From an uncultured Prevotellaceae bacterium (GTDB taxonomy: Bacteria > Bacteroidota > Bacteroidia > Bacteroidales > Bacteroidaceae): DNA of 61,007 bases. How positions within the stretch are numbered: the stretch's first letter is position 1; every line of letters starts with the position of its first letter. The DNA lies in assembly GCA_900318815.1 (NCBI GenBank), contig ONMA01000015.1, positions 1 through 61,007 on the forward strand. Reading direction: 5' to 3'. Positions 1 to 8,417 of the stretch are shown here, one piece after another. The notes below the pieces were generated by a model. That model searched no databases and was not told where the DNA came from. It saw nothing but the letters and a program-made list of their open reading frames with translations. Made by a program: the position numbers and the translations under genes.

Positions 1-309
1 CAACAGGCGGGCTTCGCTCTTGAATTTTTCACGATAACGGTTCACCATATCCACCTTACCAGCAGAGGCAACGGTCAGTGTGCGGCCATCGGAAGCACGT
101 CCGCACTCCTCTTTCATGAAGAACTCTTTTACCACCACCTCCACATCTACAGGCATCTCACCCAATTCTCCCTTCAATACAGCAGGAGTGGTGGCAAGGT
201 AGGTGATACCAAACCCACCTTGCCCCAACTTCTTCTTGATGGTGTACTTTCCCCTTTTCAGTTGCTGACCAACCTGAAGCGGACATTCATTATAATAATC
301 AGGCTCCAA
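1..309 (-). CDS. Hanks-type Ser/Thr protein kinase, N-terminal part (runs off window)
   Basis: About 103 residues of a eukaryote-like Ser/Thr kinase are readable on the minus strand up to the window edge. The glycine-rich loop LGQGGFGITYLA lies near residues 28-39 and the ATP-binding lysine is in VVVKEFF (about K61), the pattern typical of Bacteroidota kinases. The catalytic loop, DFG and any C-terminal sensor lie outside the window. No ATG is in frame between the upstream stop and the glycine loop, so I chose TTG at 309, 14 nt after the Sel1 gene's stop; an unusual start, so it is uncertain. It is the last visible gene of a minus-strand cluster with two FHA proteins, natural readers of phosphothreonine, so this kinase probably phosphorylates partners that they bind (inference). 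Confidence 0.8.
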   Translation of the reverse strand, partial: MEPDYYNECPLQVGQQLKRGKYTIKKKLGQGGFGITYLATTPAVLKGELGEMPVDVEVVVKEFFMKEECGRASDGRTLTVASAGKVDMVNRYREKFKSEARLL

Positions 310-323
310 TGTAATGAAAATGA

Positions 324-1868
324 TTAAAGTTTATAAAGTTCTGCGAGCAGTTTCTCTAATTTGTTGTTGGTCTGCGCTTTCTCCAACTGGGCTATACGTT
401 CGGTGGCATTACTGAGATCAGGCAGGCTACTAACTTTCAATTTATAACAGCGCGCCAGACGACTTGCAGCCTGTGGCGTCAGCTGATGCTGTGCTTCGGC
501 ATTCAGGTAGAGAGAGGCTGCCTTTACGTAATCTTGTGAAACACCGTTGCCCTCCATATATCTGTCAGCCAGCTGGCACTGTGCCTCAGCTATGCCTTCT
601 TCTGCAGCCCTTTGTAGCAGTTCCAAGGCTTTCTCCCGATCACGTTTAACGCCCTTCCCTTCTTTATACATTTCAGACAGATACAAGCACGCGACACTAC
701 TAATTTTAGCAGCTTTCACCATCGCCTTTGCAGCTTTCTTCTCATTCAAGCTTCTCTGCGAATAAGCAACCATCGTTTGACCCTCAGCCACTTTTGCTTT
801 AGACACTTTCTTGAAACATGCAATTGCCTTTTCAGGATTATGCTTGATGCGAAACTCATGCAGGCCAGAGAGATAATAATTATAGGTAGAGTTTTCTTCG
901 AGAATTGTCTGCAAATCCTTTCTATAACTACCTGCATACTCAGCAATCCATTGTGTAGCCTTGAAATAATCCTGCTGTACGCCATCACCTTTGAGGTAGC
1001 ATTGTGCCAACAACCAGCCACCTTCAGGACTGACTCCTGCAACTTTCTGTAAGTATGATGCTCCTTTTCGTGCATCGCGTTCAACATCGTCACCAGAAAG
1101 ATATATCTTGCCCATTTCAAGACATGCCCCGACAAAATCCTTAGCTGCCGCTTGTTCCATCATGGCAATGCCCTGCTCACGATTTTGCGCTATACCAGTA
1201 CCCCGATATAATAGACGTCCTAAATAGAATATTGCACCAATGTGATTGGCTTTTGCTGCCTTGCGAAGCCAAGGAACAGCTTGATCGGGTTGCTGACGGT
1301 TCAAGTATTCCAATGCAAGTTTGTATTTTTCGTCGGCGTTTCCTCCTTCAGCAAGAATAGCCCTATACTTTAACGCTTTCAAATTGTCTCGTTTTACGCC
1401 AATCCCCTGAGAATAGCACTGATACATGAGTTGTACACTGAACAAACTGGCATTCTTCCCCTCTGCAAGCCTTTCGTGTTGTGAAAGAATGGCATTATTT
1501 CCTAAGCCAATTGCCAGTTTGTAGAGAGATATTGCTTTAACAGAGTCTGCCTTAAGACCCCTACCCAACTGGTAGCAAAGGGCCAGATTACCAACGCCAT
1601 CGGCATTCTCTTGTTGTGCCGACTTTGCCCACCAATGCGCAGCCTTGTTATAATCCTTAGTTGCGCCATAGCGGCCTGCATAGTACCAAGTGCCCAAGGT
1701 GTTCTGTGCAGCAGCATCGCCACTTTCGGCCCTCTTTATCATGATGCTGAGTGTGTCCTGCTTCACTTCTTTTTGGACACGAACTGTAGTCCGCTGTTGC
1801 GCATTGACAGTACACGGTAGTATGCCAATGGCAAAACCTATTATAATAACACTTTTTGCAATCTTCAT
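324..1868 (-). CDS. Secreted Sel1-like repeat protein
   Basis: A 514-residue protein with an N-terminal signal peptide (MKIAKSVIIIGFAIG, ending in VNAQQ) followed by tandem Sel1-like repeats of about 36 residues: alanine-rich helices carrying LGxxYxxGxGVxxDxxKA signatures throughout. Sel1 repeats form TPR-like solenoids that mediate protein-protein contacts. The open frame extends 16 codons upstream, but only the internal ATG at 1868 places a signal peptide at the N-terminus, so I start there. It follows the FHA gene by 25 nt and precedes the kinase by 14 nt, so it is probably cotranscribed. It may scaffold or sense for the kinase system from the periplasm; this is inference. Confidence 0.85.
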   Translation of the reverse strand: MKIAKSVIIIGFAIGILPCTVNAQQRTTVRVQKEVKQDTLSIMIKRAESGDAAAQNTLGTWYYAGRYGATKDYNKAAHWWAKSAQQENADGVGNLALCYQLGRGLKADSVKAISLYKLAIGLGNNAILSQHERLAEGKNASLFSVQLMYQCYSQGIGVKRDNLKALKYRAILAEGGNADEKYKLALEYLNRQQPDQAVPWLRKAAKANHIGAIFYLGRLLYRGTGIAQNREQGIAMMEQAAAKDFVGACLEMGKIYLSGDDVERDARKGASYLQKVAGVSPEGGWLLAQCYLKGDGVQQDYFKATQWIAEYAGSYRKDLQTILEENSTYNYYLSGLHEFRIKHNPEKAIACFKKVSKAKVAEGQTMVAYSQRSLNEKKAAKAMVKAAKISSVACLYLSEMYKEGKGVKRDREKALELLQRAAEEGIAEAQCQLADRYMEGNGVSQDYVKAASLYLNAEAQHQLTPQAASRLARCYKLKVSSLPDLSNATERIAQLEKAQTNNKLEKLLAELYKL

Positions 1869-1893
1869 AGTTGTATTCTTTTTGATGGTTTTA

Positions 1894-2487
1894 TTATTCT
1901 TTTTCGTAAGGAACAAACTTCAATAGCGTTTTACCCAGTGTTATCGTGTCGCCAAATTTCAAATATAGCCCTTGGCCTGGCTTCAACGATAACTGATTCA
2001 CTTTTACAGGGTTCTTGGCGTGAATGACTGTAAGACGGAAGGTATAACCGCTTTTGGTGTTGTCAACAATCACATGAATGGCTATAGACTGCCGACTAAT
2101 AGTAGGATCATTTAGCATGATGTCCGAAGGCAAATCTTTATCCTTTCGCCCCACTATATTTTTCCCCGGCTTTAATACCATTGTGTGGCGTGTCCAACAT
2201 CGTCCCCATTGTAAGCACCCTTTCTTCGTTTCTGGAATATAAATCTCACGATATGTACTTTTGTAGGCATTGTATCCAATAGCGACGCCACAATGCTCAC
2301 AACGCAATTTGTTCGTGCCTGGTTCCCTGGGAGTTGTTTTCAGTTCAACACCACAGCCTGGACATGAAATGACATAGGTATTATCTACCGCAACAGCACG
2401 TTTCACCACCCAAAGGTTTGCTTTCACATGTTCTGCCGTTCCAAGCAAGGCCTGACTATTACTACTATTTTCTTCAGTTTGCAACAT
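1894..2487 (-). CDS. Zinc-ribbon plus FHA domain protein
   Basis: A 197-residue protein without signal peptide or membrane segment. Residues about 40-70 hold a CPGC...CEHC pair, a zinc-ribbon-like module. Residues about 110-195 look like an FHA domain: the IVGR strand, a TISRQS segment in place of the usual SRxH, and a GDTITLG turn near the end. The histidine of the classical SxxH signature appears displaced (ISRQSIAIHV), so phosphothreonine affinity is unclear. It starts 5 nt after the upstream 352-residue gene's stop and sits two genes before the Ser/Thr kinase, in an operon-like arrangement. A role as phosphopeptide reader is family-based inference. Confidence 0.75.
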   Translation of the reverse strand: MLQTEENSSNSQALLGTAEHVKANLWVVKRAVAVDNTYVISCPGCGVELKTTPREPGTNKLRCEHCGVAIGYNAYKSTYREIYIPETKKGCLQWGRCWTRHTMVLKPGKNIVGRKDKDLPSDIMLNDPTISRQSIAIHVIVDNTKSGYTFRLTVIHAKNPVKVNQLSLKPGQGLYLKFGDTITLGKTLLKFVPYEKE

Positions 2488-2492
2488 AATTC

Positions 2493-3551
2493 CTAAAGCT
2501 CTGGATTATCAATTGTATTTGTATAGCCACCCATAGCTATTTCATCAACGATTGTTTCTTCCTCTTCGCTTATTAGTCTTACTTGAGGAGTACCAGTCAA
2601 CAATGCAGTTAATTCGCCATCGTCTATCTCGCTATCATTTGAGATGTTTTCTCCTAAGATGTCCTTCAAAAGTTCATCTTCCTCTTCTGGAGTCAGCCCA
2701 CCCGTGACTTCATGTTCGCCACCGTCCTTTTTATTCTCACTCTCGGCAGTTTTTTTCTCCCAATTCACAATATCTTCATTAGGATGATCTGCCTCAAGCC
2801 GCTGACGGTCATCCTCTGTCATAGCCAAATTATTGTCAGCGCCCCCATTGTTAAGCAATTGTTCAATATCGCTAAAAGTAATATGTAAAGATGCTATAAG
2901 TTCGTCATAACCTACGACTCGCCCATCGCCTAATGTCACAGGCATGTCGAAACGCATCAACTCGCCATTATTATTGACCAGTACATCTCCGAAAACGCCA
3001 TCACCATCAAGGTCAGTCAAAACCAAATCTAACCCCCAATCCCTGAACGGAAACCCGACGACTTCCAAACCATTATTCAACGATATGGTAACAGGATAGC
3101 TCCCTTCCAACATGCTCCCAATATCAGCTAAGTCTCGTTCGTCAACCTTAGAACCATTTATCAATTCTTCAGCTATCTTGTCTATATCTTTCTGCTCTGG
3201 ATTAAGTGCGATATCTTCTTCATCGTTTTTTTCCTTTTCCGTGGGCTTTTTGTCTTCCTCAGGAGTCTTTGTTGAATCTGTAGGAACAGGCTCATCTTTA
3301 CGCACATCATCAGCCTTAGTTGGTTGATCTTCCTTTTCACTGGTCGGGTTAGTTATTGTGTCTGTTTTGACTTCATCCGAGGGTACGGGCTTGGGAGGAG
3401 TTGGGACAGGTTCTGGTTTGTTGACAACTGCTCCCACGACTCCACCTATAACAGCAGCACTAACATGAGAAATGACCAAAGTGGTTTTACCATGAGTGAA
3501 CACTTTTTTCTTTGCCTCTCCTTGTTGAGGAGTAATGTTTAGAGTCTCCAT
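2493..3551 (-). CDS. Acidic, proline-rich single-span protein with EF-hand-like loop
   Basis: A 352-residue protein I cannot assign to a family. A short N-terminus is followed by a glycine-zipper-like hydrophobic stretch (SAAVIGGVVGAVV, about residues 31-43), then a long Pro/Thr/Lys/Asp/Glu-rich linker (about 45-115), then a folded-looking region containing a calcium-loop-like DLDGDGVFGD (about 180-189), and an acidic C-terminus. The layout suggests a membrane-anchored protein with an extended stalk. A Bacteroidota-type promoter lies just upstream (3634-3665), so transcription of the distal part of the cluster may start here. Its neighbours are a caspase-like peptidase and an FHA protein. It could be a substrate, stalk or effector; nothing in the sequence decides this. 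Confidence 0.65.
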   Translation of the reverse strand: METLNITPQQGEAKKKVFTHGKTTLVISHVSAAVIGGVVGAVVNKPEPVPTPPKPVPSDEVKTDTITNPTSEKEDQPTKADDVRKDEPVPTDSTKTPEEDKKPTEKEKNDEEDIALNPEQKDIDKIAEELINGSKVDERDLADIGSMLEGSYPVTISLNNGLEVVGFPFRDWGLDLVLTDLDGDGVFGDVLVNNNGELMRFDMPVTLGDGRVVGYDELIASLHITFSDIEQLLNNGGADNNLAMTEDDRQRLEADHPNEDIVNWEKKTAESENKKDGGEHEVTGGLTPEEEDELLKDILGENISNDSEIDDGELTALLTGTPQVRLISEEEETIVDEIAMGGYTNTIDNPEL

Positions 3552-3633
3552 AATGTGAGTTCTTTTAAATGAATAATAATATAACTAACAAACAGCATTG
3601 GTAAGTTTTGGCTGTACCTTTGCAATTCTGGTA

Positions 3634-3665
3634 CAAAGATACATAAAAACATGCCCCTTGTCAAG
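3634..3665 (-). promoter_or_regulatory. Bacteroidota-type promoter
   Basis: On the minus strand CTTG (3662-3665), then 20 nt, then TATCTTTG (3634-3641) matches the Bacteroidota sigma factor pattern. It points at the 352-residue gene starting at 3551, about 80 nt downstream. Confidence 0.6.
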
Positions 3666-3736
3666 AGATAGAAGATGGTCTTTGACGAATACTATTGTGT
3701 TATTTGATGAACTAAACATCTTTTACTGACGAACTT

Positions 3737-4477
3737 TTACTTAATCTTAGAAATGACGGTATCGAATAAATGGCTATTGCCAAGCAACTGAGGATGTAGA
3801 TTCAATCCGAGACTTTGACCACGATTTACCATGTCACTATGTACATAACGGAACAATTCCATAAAAGTAACTTGACGGTTGTTGTCAATATCAGCCCTTC
3901 CACGAAGTCCTTTGGCTACAGCAAAGGTAAATATAGGACTTGCCAATGCCACCAATTCACCTGTGTTTTCATTGGCACGGCAAGCCATCAAAAATGCTGG
4001 TTTTGCCCCTTTCAAATCTTCATATTCTGCAGTAGCAGTTCGTATGGCACTACCAGATTCACAAGCATCTATAATGCAAAACACCTTGTCTGTCTTTGCT
4101 TTAGACAATATAGCAATGAGCCGACTATATGAAAAGGCATTTCCATTGTAGAAATAGATGTTTCCGGCACCGCCATGCCCAATGAAATGAAAAATAATCT
4201 TGTCATTGGGCTGAGCAATCTTAACAATAGATTCAAGTTTCTCGGCAACAACCTCGGCAACGACATACCTACTGGTAAGTACCACTGTGACAGCCCCTAT
4301 CTTATTATAAACCTTCTTCATACTTTTTGCTCCTTTTGCTGGAAATTCCAAATCAGGACAATAGCCCATAGGATCATCATAGGTAGACACGCCACATACC
4401 AATGCGTAAGTTTTTTGGGACGATGCAGTACTCACAAATAAGGCCACCAAGGCGATAAAAACTAATACTCTTTTCAT
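3737..4477 (-). CDS. Secreted caspase-like (C14 family) cysteine peptidase
   Basis: A 246-residue protein with a signal peptide (MKRVLVFIALVALFVSTASS) followed by a single caspase-fold domain. The catalytic dyad is visible: His101 in FIGHGG and Cys139 in IIDACESGS, both at the ends of hydrophobic beta strands as expected for metacaspase/paracaspase-type proteases, which cut after basic residues in many family members. The LMACRANENTGE and FTFAVAKGLRG segments match the C-terminal half of the fold. No additional domain is present, so any regulation must come from partners. It is about 30 nt downstream of the FHA membrane protein gene. If exported, it would act in the periplasm, possibly on neighbours in this cluster (inference). 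Confidence 0.85.
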   Translation of the reverse strand: MKRVLVFIALVALFVSTASSQKTYALVCGVSTYDDPMGYCPDLEFPAKGAKSMKKVYNKIGAVTVVLTSRYVVAEVVAEKLESIVKIAQPNDKIIFHFIGHGGAGNIYFYNGNAFSYSRLIAILSKAKTDKVFCIIDACESGSAIRTATAEYEDLKGAKPAFLMACRANENTGELVALASPIFTFAVAKGLRGRADIDNNRQVTFMELFRYVHSDMVNRGQSLGLNLHPQLLGNSHLFDTVISKIK

Positions 4478-4508
4478 GATTTTTTTATTTTTAAAGTTTA
4501 ACTATTCA

Positions 4509-5141
4509 TTATATTTTATTGCAATAGGGGCATTCCCTGTTTCGTATATCTTGAGAACGCAGTTTATGACTGCATTCGGGATTAGGGCAATGTCTGAATT
4601 TGTCGGCTTGAGTCCTAAGATCTGATAAACGCTTTTGTGGGTTGAAAACTAACTGAAGAATAATGCTGGGCAGTGCAGCACCAACAGCCCTAACCATATA
4701 GCTTCCCATTCCATTCTCTTTCCAAAGTAGCATAGAGAGACTAAAAACAGCCATTGGAACAATAGTCTGAATTAAACGCAATACCGTAACGTAGCGTTCC
4801 ACCTTCCTCTGTTGTATATCAAACTCATCTTCTTTTGACATGATAAAACGCAGTTCATCATGGAAGTCACCTGGTGCCAACAATTGGCGAGCATAGAACG
4901 AGCAACCTTTACTGTTATCCCCCCCCAAACAAATGAATGTCATAGGATGAATCTCCATTTGGCTCACACGACGAAAATCACCTGTGGCCTCACGGATATA
5001 AGTACCATTTGCAGAATCTAAGTCTGTAAGTGTCCATGTACCTCTATCCTCATCAATGTCAACAACAGCGTGCAAACGACTCACGCCTGAAGCTTTGATA
5101 GCAAAAGGCTGATCTCCTTCTTTACCTATTTTTATTTTCAT
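4509..5141 (-). CDS. FHA domain membrane protein with C-terminal zinc ribbon
   Basis: A 210-residue protein. Residues 1-85 form a classical FHA domain with the phosphothreonine-binding signature GVSRLHAVV followed by DLDSANGTYI. Two hydrophobic stretches (about 120-155) predict membrane anchoring. The C-terminus ends in CPNPECSH...CPYCNKI, a zinc-ribbon module. Two methionines are possible; I prefer the second (5141), because the FHA domain begins there directly. This start overlaps the end of the LytTR gene by 20 nt, suggesting translational coupling. An FHA reader anchored at the membrane near a Ser/Thr kinase fits recruitment of phosphorylated partners. Confidence 0.85.
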   Translation of the reverse strand: MKIKIGKEGDQPFAIKASGVSRLHAVVDIDEDRGTWTLTDLDSANGTYIREATGDFRRVSQMEIHPMTFICLGGDNSKGCSFYARQLLAPGDFHDELRFIMSKEDEFDIQQRKVERYVTVLRLIQTIVPMAVFSLSMLLWKENGMGSYMVRAVGAALPSIILQLVFNPQKRLSDLRTQADKFRHCPNPECSHKLRSQDIRNRECPYCNKI

Positions 5142-5514
5142 ATAAACGCTGCTGTTCAATTATCACACTTTTTTCTATGGCCTCCTTATAACTTTTCAAT
5201 ATTGGTTTAGCTATATTGATTCTCACAGTATTTCGGCCTTTATCAGATAGTTCCAATATCTGTTTTTGCAGGTCAATCAATTGAAAATAAGCATGATTAA
5301 CAATAATACTACGTCCTAAACGTACAAAATGGAATTTACTTGATTTGCTTTCATAAAGGATTTGTTCCATGCGTCCTATACCAAGAGTCAACAATATTTC
5401 ATGTTGATTGATATAATAGATACGAGTATAATTGCCTTCTGCTCGTACCAAGGCAATAGTTTCCAAGTCTAATGACAGCAAAGTATCGCGGGTTTTAAAG
5501 TAAATCCTTGCCAT
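5122..5514 (-). CDS. Stand-alone LytTR DNA-binding regulator
   Basis: A 130-residue protein consisting almost only of a LytTR domain: IALVRAEGNYTRIYY near residues 20-35 and FHFVRLGRSIIVNHAYF near 60-80, the core strands of this fold. There is no receiver domain, so its activity is probably controlled by abundance, binding partners or phosphorylation by the nearby kinase rather than by aspartate phosphorylation. I start at the ATG at 5514 (MARIYFKTRD) instead of the upstream in-frame methionine at 5541, because the shorter form matches domain-only LytTR proteins. It heads the minus-strand cluster and overlaps the FHA gene. Confidence 0.8.
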   Translation of the reverse strand: MARIYFKTRDTLLSLDLETIALVRAEGNYTRIYYINQHEILLTLGIGRMEQILYESKSSKFHFVRLGRSIIVNHAYFQLIDLQKQILELSDKGRNTVRINIAKPILKSYKEAIEKSVIIEQQRLYENKNR

Positions 5515-5587
5515 ACTATTTATGTCCCACCAAATAAACACCTCAAATCTGGCCTGTTAATCTATAGTTCTGGTTCCGCTTACGATA

Positions 5588-5855
5588 TAAAAAAGGCGTA
5601 GGTGTCTGTTCTCTCGCCTACCCTGGCATCTTGAGCCTTCGCATTTCCTTACCACAGAGGATAGACAACGCAGTTAGTCCATGTCAGTACGCACCATATG
5701 CAAAGAATATAGATACGTACTACATAGACGTCTCGGTTATCATCTGCCTGTTGTGGTTTTGGGTTTTGCGAAGTTCAAAATGCACAACGACAGACGTTCG
5801 AAAACGTCTTTCTCATATATAAGACCGTTCCCTTACCCTATTGGGGTGAGAAGCG
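5588..5855 (-). ncRNA. Probable structured noncoding RNA with own promoter and terminator
   Basis: A promoter with both boxes (5862-5892, minus) precedes about 268 nt with no plausible gene on either strand. The transcript would end in a hairpin (GTAGGCG pairs with CACCTAC, about 5599-5625) followed by a run of six U. Inside, an extended interrupted hairpin is visible at about 5653-5756: ACCACA/TGTGGT at its base, then GCAG/CTGC, an asymmetric bubble, GTC-TATGT/ACATG-GAC and AGTACG/CGTACT. A smaller AGACG/CGTCT hairpin lies near the 5' end. A long rod with a bubble recalls 6S RNA, but I cannot confirm the family. It could instead be an attenuated leader of the LytTR operon, which begins 70 nt beyond the terminator. 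Confidence 0.55.
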
Positions 5856-5861
5856 ATGTGG

Positions 5862-5892
5862 CAAAATTACGAAAAAAAAATGAACTAACAAA
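5862..5892 (-). promoter_or_regulatory. Bacteroidota-type promoter for the 5588-5855 transcript
   Basis: On the minus strand TTTG (5889-5892), 19 nt, then TAATTTTG (5862-5869): a full match to the Bacteroidota consensus. The first coding start downstream is 350 nt away, which supports a noncoding transcript. Confidence 0.65.
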
Positions 5893-6053
5893 AAAAAGAA
5901 TGTTATTTTGAACAATAACAGATAAAATATAAAACAATCTGCTATTGCCTACAAGAAATCATCGAATATATTCGCCTTGTAAGGTTGAATTCAAGTGTAC
6001 GACCGAAAAGTGGTAAACGCTCAATAGTCGGGGACATACTATGTTTTTTCTGT

Positions 6054-6140
6054 ATAGGGTGACAGGATGTCAGAATGCCGATATACAGGGCGTTTGCCTT
6101 TTCGGAGGGTGACAAGGGTGGCAGAAGGTGACAGGAATCA
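6054..6140 (+). repeat. Partial inverted copy of the dispersed gggtgacag element
   Basis: This stretch repeats the first ~85 nt of the element at 6186-6478 in the opposite orientation (gggtgacag, tcagaatgccgat, cagggcgtttgc, gggtgacaagggtg). The two arms flank about 225 nt. The surrounding gap 5893-6053 shows nothing I can name. Confidence 0.7.
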
Positions 6141-6185
6141 CGCTTTCCGTGCTATTGCATAACAGCGACTGTGGGGGCTGATTTA

Positions 6186-6478
6186 TCAGTACTTTTGTCG
6201 CTTCTTGCGACATCAACGGTACTTCCGATAAAAATCATGCCTACCTGCACTTAAATTCTCGAGAGAATTGAAGCGTAAAGAGCATCTTTACCTATGCCAA
6301 ACAGCATACTTGCTGCTCAATTCTCCCGAGAATTGATCTGCATCCGGTTTACTTCCTCTGTTAACCTGTCACCCTTCTGTCACCCTTGTCACCCTTCAAA
6401 AAGGGTGCAAACTCCCTGTTTATCGGCATTCTGTCACCCTGTCACCCTTTTCGATGAAAATAGTAGTAGGGGATAGCT
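6186..6478 (-). repeat. Dispersed ~295-bp intergenic element, copy A
   Basis: Read on the minus strand, this aligns nearly end to end with 24169-24465: gctatcccctact, gggtgacag iterations, tcagaatgccgataaacagg, two aattctcgagagaatt-type palindromes about 60 nt apart, then a ggaag-accgt-gatg-cgcaag tail. There is no open reading frame. It ends about 150 bp from the AAA-ATPase gene's stop. It is probably a nonautonomous repeat or a conserved regulatory or RNA element; no terminal target duplication could be identified by eye. Confidence 0.75.
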
Positions 6479-6624
6479 TGTTACTCGTAAAAAAGACGAC
6501 CTGGTATTGGAATCTACTATATGGACGCAAGAATGAGAGTGCCCCAACATCATTGAGAGGAGGGTATCCGTGAGTACGGGCGACTCCCACTCCCGAGCTA
6601 TGCTCGCCCATTCCATCATCATGA

Positions 6625-8187
6625 CTAATACGTCACCTGCCACTCCGTCACCGTGCGCTCGTCACGGCTGAAGTTGATGCCCACCTGGATAACCGGGCGA
6701 CCATCGAAGGCAAAGGCAGCGGCATAGTCCTTGCGCTGCAGCTGTTCGGCGGCCTCTTCGGTACTGTGACCATATTTCAGTTCGATGACATAGACAGCCT
6801 TCGGCATGCGCAGCACGATATCCATGCGTCCATTGGCCGTCTGACGTTCAGCCTCCACATCGGCCCCGAAAGCAACGAGGAGGGTGTAGAGCACCGACTG
6901 GTAATGACGTTCGTTATTGTTGTTGAGCGAATAAGGATAGCCGGCAAAGAACAGGCGTAGCGTCTGCAGGAAAGGCTCTATGTCGCCGGAACGACGGAAA
7001 CGGATGTAGGCCTGCCGCAGCTTATCGCGCCCCGTGGCATAATCGCCCGACACATATTTATAAAAGGTGCGGGCAAACCCCGTGCGCACCTCGCGGTTAG
7101 GGAAGCCGAGCGTATAGGTCTTCGTCTCCGCATCGTAGTCCTTGATGCTCAGGTAGCCACTCTGGAATAGCAGCGGCACCACGTCGGTGATGTTCTCGCC
7201 GATAGGCGTGTCGAAGCCGTCGGAACTGGTATCCACCCCTTCCAGTTCGTCCATCTCTATCCGCTGCCGCTGCATCAGCTCAATCATCATCGTGGGCGTG
7301 GCTGAGGCAAACCAGTAGCTGTCCACCTTCCAACTGTTAAGGGCATAGAGCAGACTGAACGGATTGTAGACATCTGTCATACGCTCAGCAAAATGATAGC
7401 CATCATACATGTCCTTCAGTTCGGCCAGAGCCTGTTCGTAGCTGACGCCCGTGTTCTGGGCAAACAGCTCTATGTCGGGCTGCATGACAGTGGTCAGCTC
7501 TTCCTCGGTAATGCCACAAATGCCTTCATACTGGAGCAGCATGGAGATGTTCTGCAGGTTGTTTAGTTCGCTGAACACGCTCATCTGCGAAAACTTGGTG
7601 ATGCCCGTGATGAACACAAAGCGAATGAGCGCCCCCTGCCCCTTCAGCGGACTGAGCATGTCGCGGATGGTCTGCCGCATGATGTGGCGTTCCTCGGGAT
7701 GGCACACCGAGTCGAAGAGCGGAGCGTCGTACTCATCGACCAGCACCACAATCTCCGTACCCGACCGCTGATAGGCCGCCTGGATAATCTTCGTCATGCG
7801 CGTGCCGGGTGTCGCCCCTTCAAATGGCGTAACCCCATATCGCTCCTCAAAGTCGGAGAGCATCATATTGATGGCAGCCTGAAGATGATGGAGCGTGAAG
7901 TACTTACCGTTGCTGAAGTCAATCTTCAGCACTTCGCGCTTCGTCCACTCCCGCTCATGCTCACCAATATAAAGGCCGTCGAACAATTCGCGTTTCCCTT
8001 CAAAGTAAGCCTGCATGGTACTCAACAGCAGCGACTTGCCGAAGCGACGCGGGCGGCTCAGGAAATAGTAATAGCCTTTATTCACTAATTGGTGTACATA
8101 GGCTGTTTTGTCTATATATACCATACCTTTTTTCCGTATGGTCTCAAAGCTCTGTATGCCTACAGGATAGAATCTTTCTTCTGCCAT
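6625..8187 (-). CDS. AAA-ATPase-like protein with C-terminal PD-(D/E)XK nuclease-like domain
   Basis: A 520-residue protein of the family common and often multicopy in Bacteroidales (AAA-ATPase-like plus PD-(D/E)XK, formerly DUF1703). The N-terminus has the FYPVGIQSFETIR and VYIDKT motifs, then a P-loop variant SRPRRFGKSLLLST (about residues 43-56) and a Walker B-like VVLVDEYDAPL (about 145-156). The C-terminal 100 residues carry the nuclease-type core GRMDIVLR...YVIELKYG, that is D-x(n)-E-x-K. The substrate is unknown in this family; a role in defence or mobile elements is often suspected. GC content is higher than in the flanking repeats, like the core genome. It stands alone, with a dispersed repeat downstream. 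Confidence 0.9.
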   Translation of the reverse strand: MAEERFYPVGIQSFETIRKKGMVYIDKTAYVHQLVNKGYYYFLSRPRRFGKSLLLSTMQAYFEGKRELFDGLYIGEHEREWTKREVLKIDFSNGKYFTLHHLQAAINMMLSDFEERYGVTPFEGATPGTRMTKIIQAAYQRSGTEIVVLVDEYDAPLFDSVCHPEERHIMRQTIRDMLSPLKGQGALIRFVFITGITKFSQMSVFSELNNLQNISMLLQYEGICGITEEELTTVMQPDIELFAQNTGVSYEQALAELKDMYDGYHFAERMTDVYNPFSLLYALNSWKVDSYWFASATPTMMIELMQRQRIEMDELEGVDTSSDGFDTPIGENITDVVPLLFQSGYLSIKDYDAETKTYTLGFPNREVRTGFARTFYKYVSGDYATGRDKLRQAYIRFRRSGDIEPFLQTLRLFFAGYPYSLNNNNERHYQSVLYTLLVAFGADVEAERQTANGRMDIVLRMPKAVYVIELKYGHSTEEAAEQLQRKDYAAAFAFDGRPVIQVGINFSRDERTVTEWQVTY

Positions 8188-8296
8188 AAAAAAACTACAT
8201 TTTGTTGTTATTCTTATAGTACCACGATTACTTCTCGGGAAGCATCTGCTGGTCTATATCTTCATTCTTCATACAAAATAAATGATAAATCCATTG

Positions 8297-8304
8297 CAAA
8301 AGTA
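8297..8304 (-). promoter_or_regulatory. Possible -7 box (TACTTTTG) for the AAA-ATPase gene
   Basis: TACTTTTG on the minus strand about 110 nt before the start at 8187. No TTTG box is present at the usual distance upstream, so this is weak. Confidence 0.35.
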
Positions 8305-8417
8305 TAAAAAAAGAATCATTTAGCCAACGAGGAGGAGAAAAAACTTTAGGCCAATGAGGATATATCATGGAAAATGCGTAACTTTGCAGCAAAATTGCAT
8401 CAACACTATTTGTAATC

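Noticed and set aside
5631-5911. Two short plus-strand frames upstream of the LytTR gene
   Set aside because: They overlap the structured RNA candidate and its promoter and show no protein-like composition.
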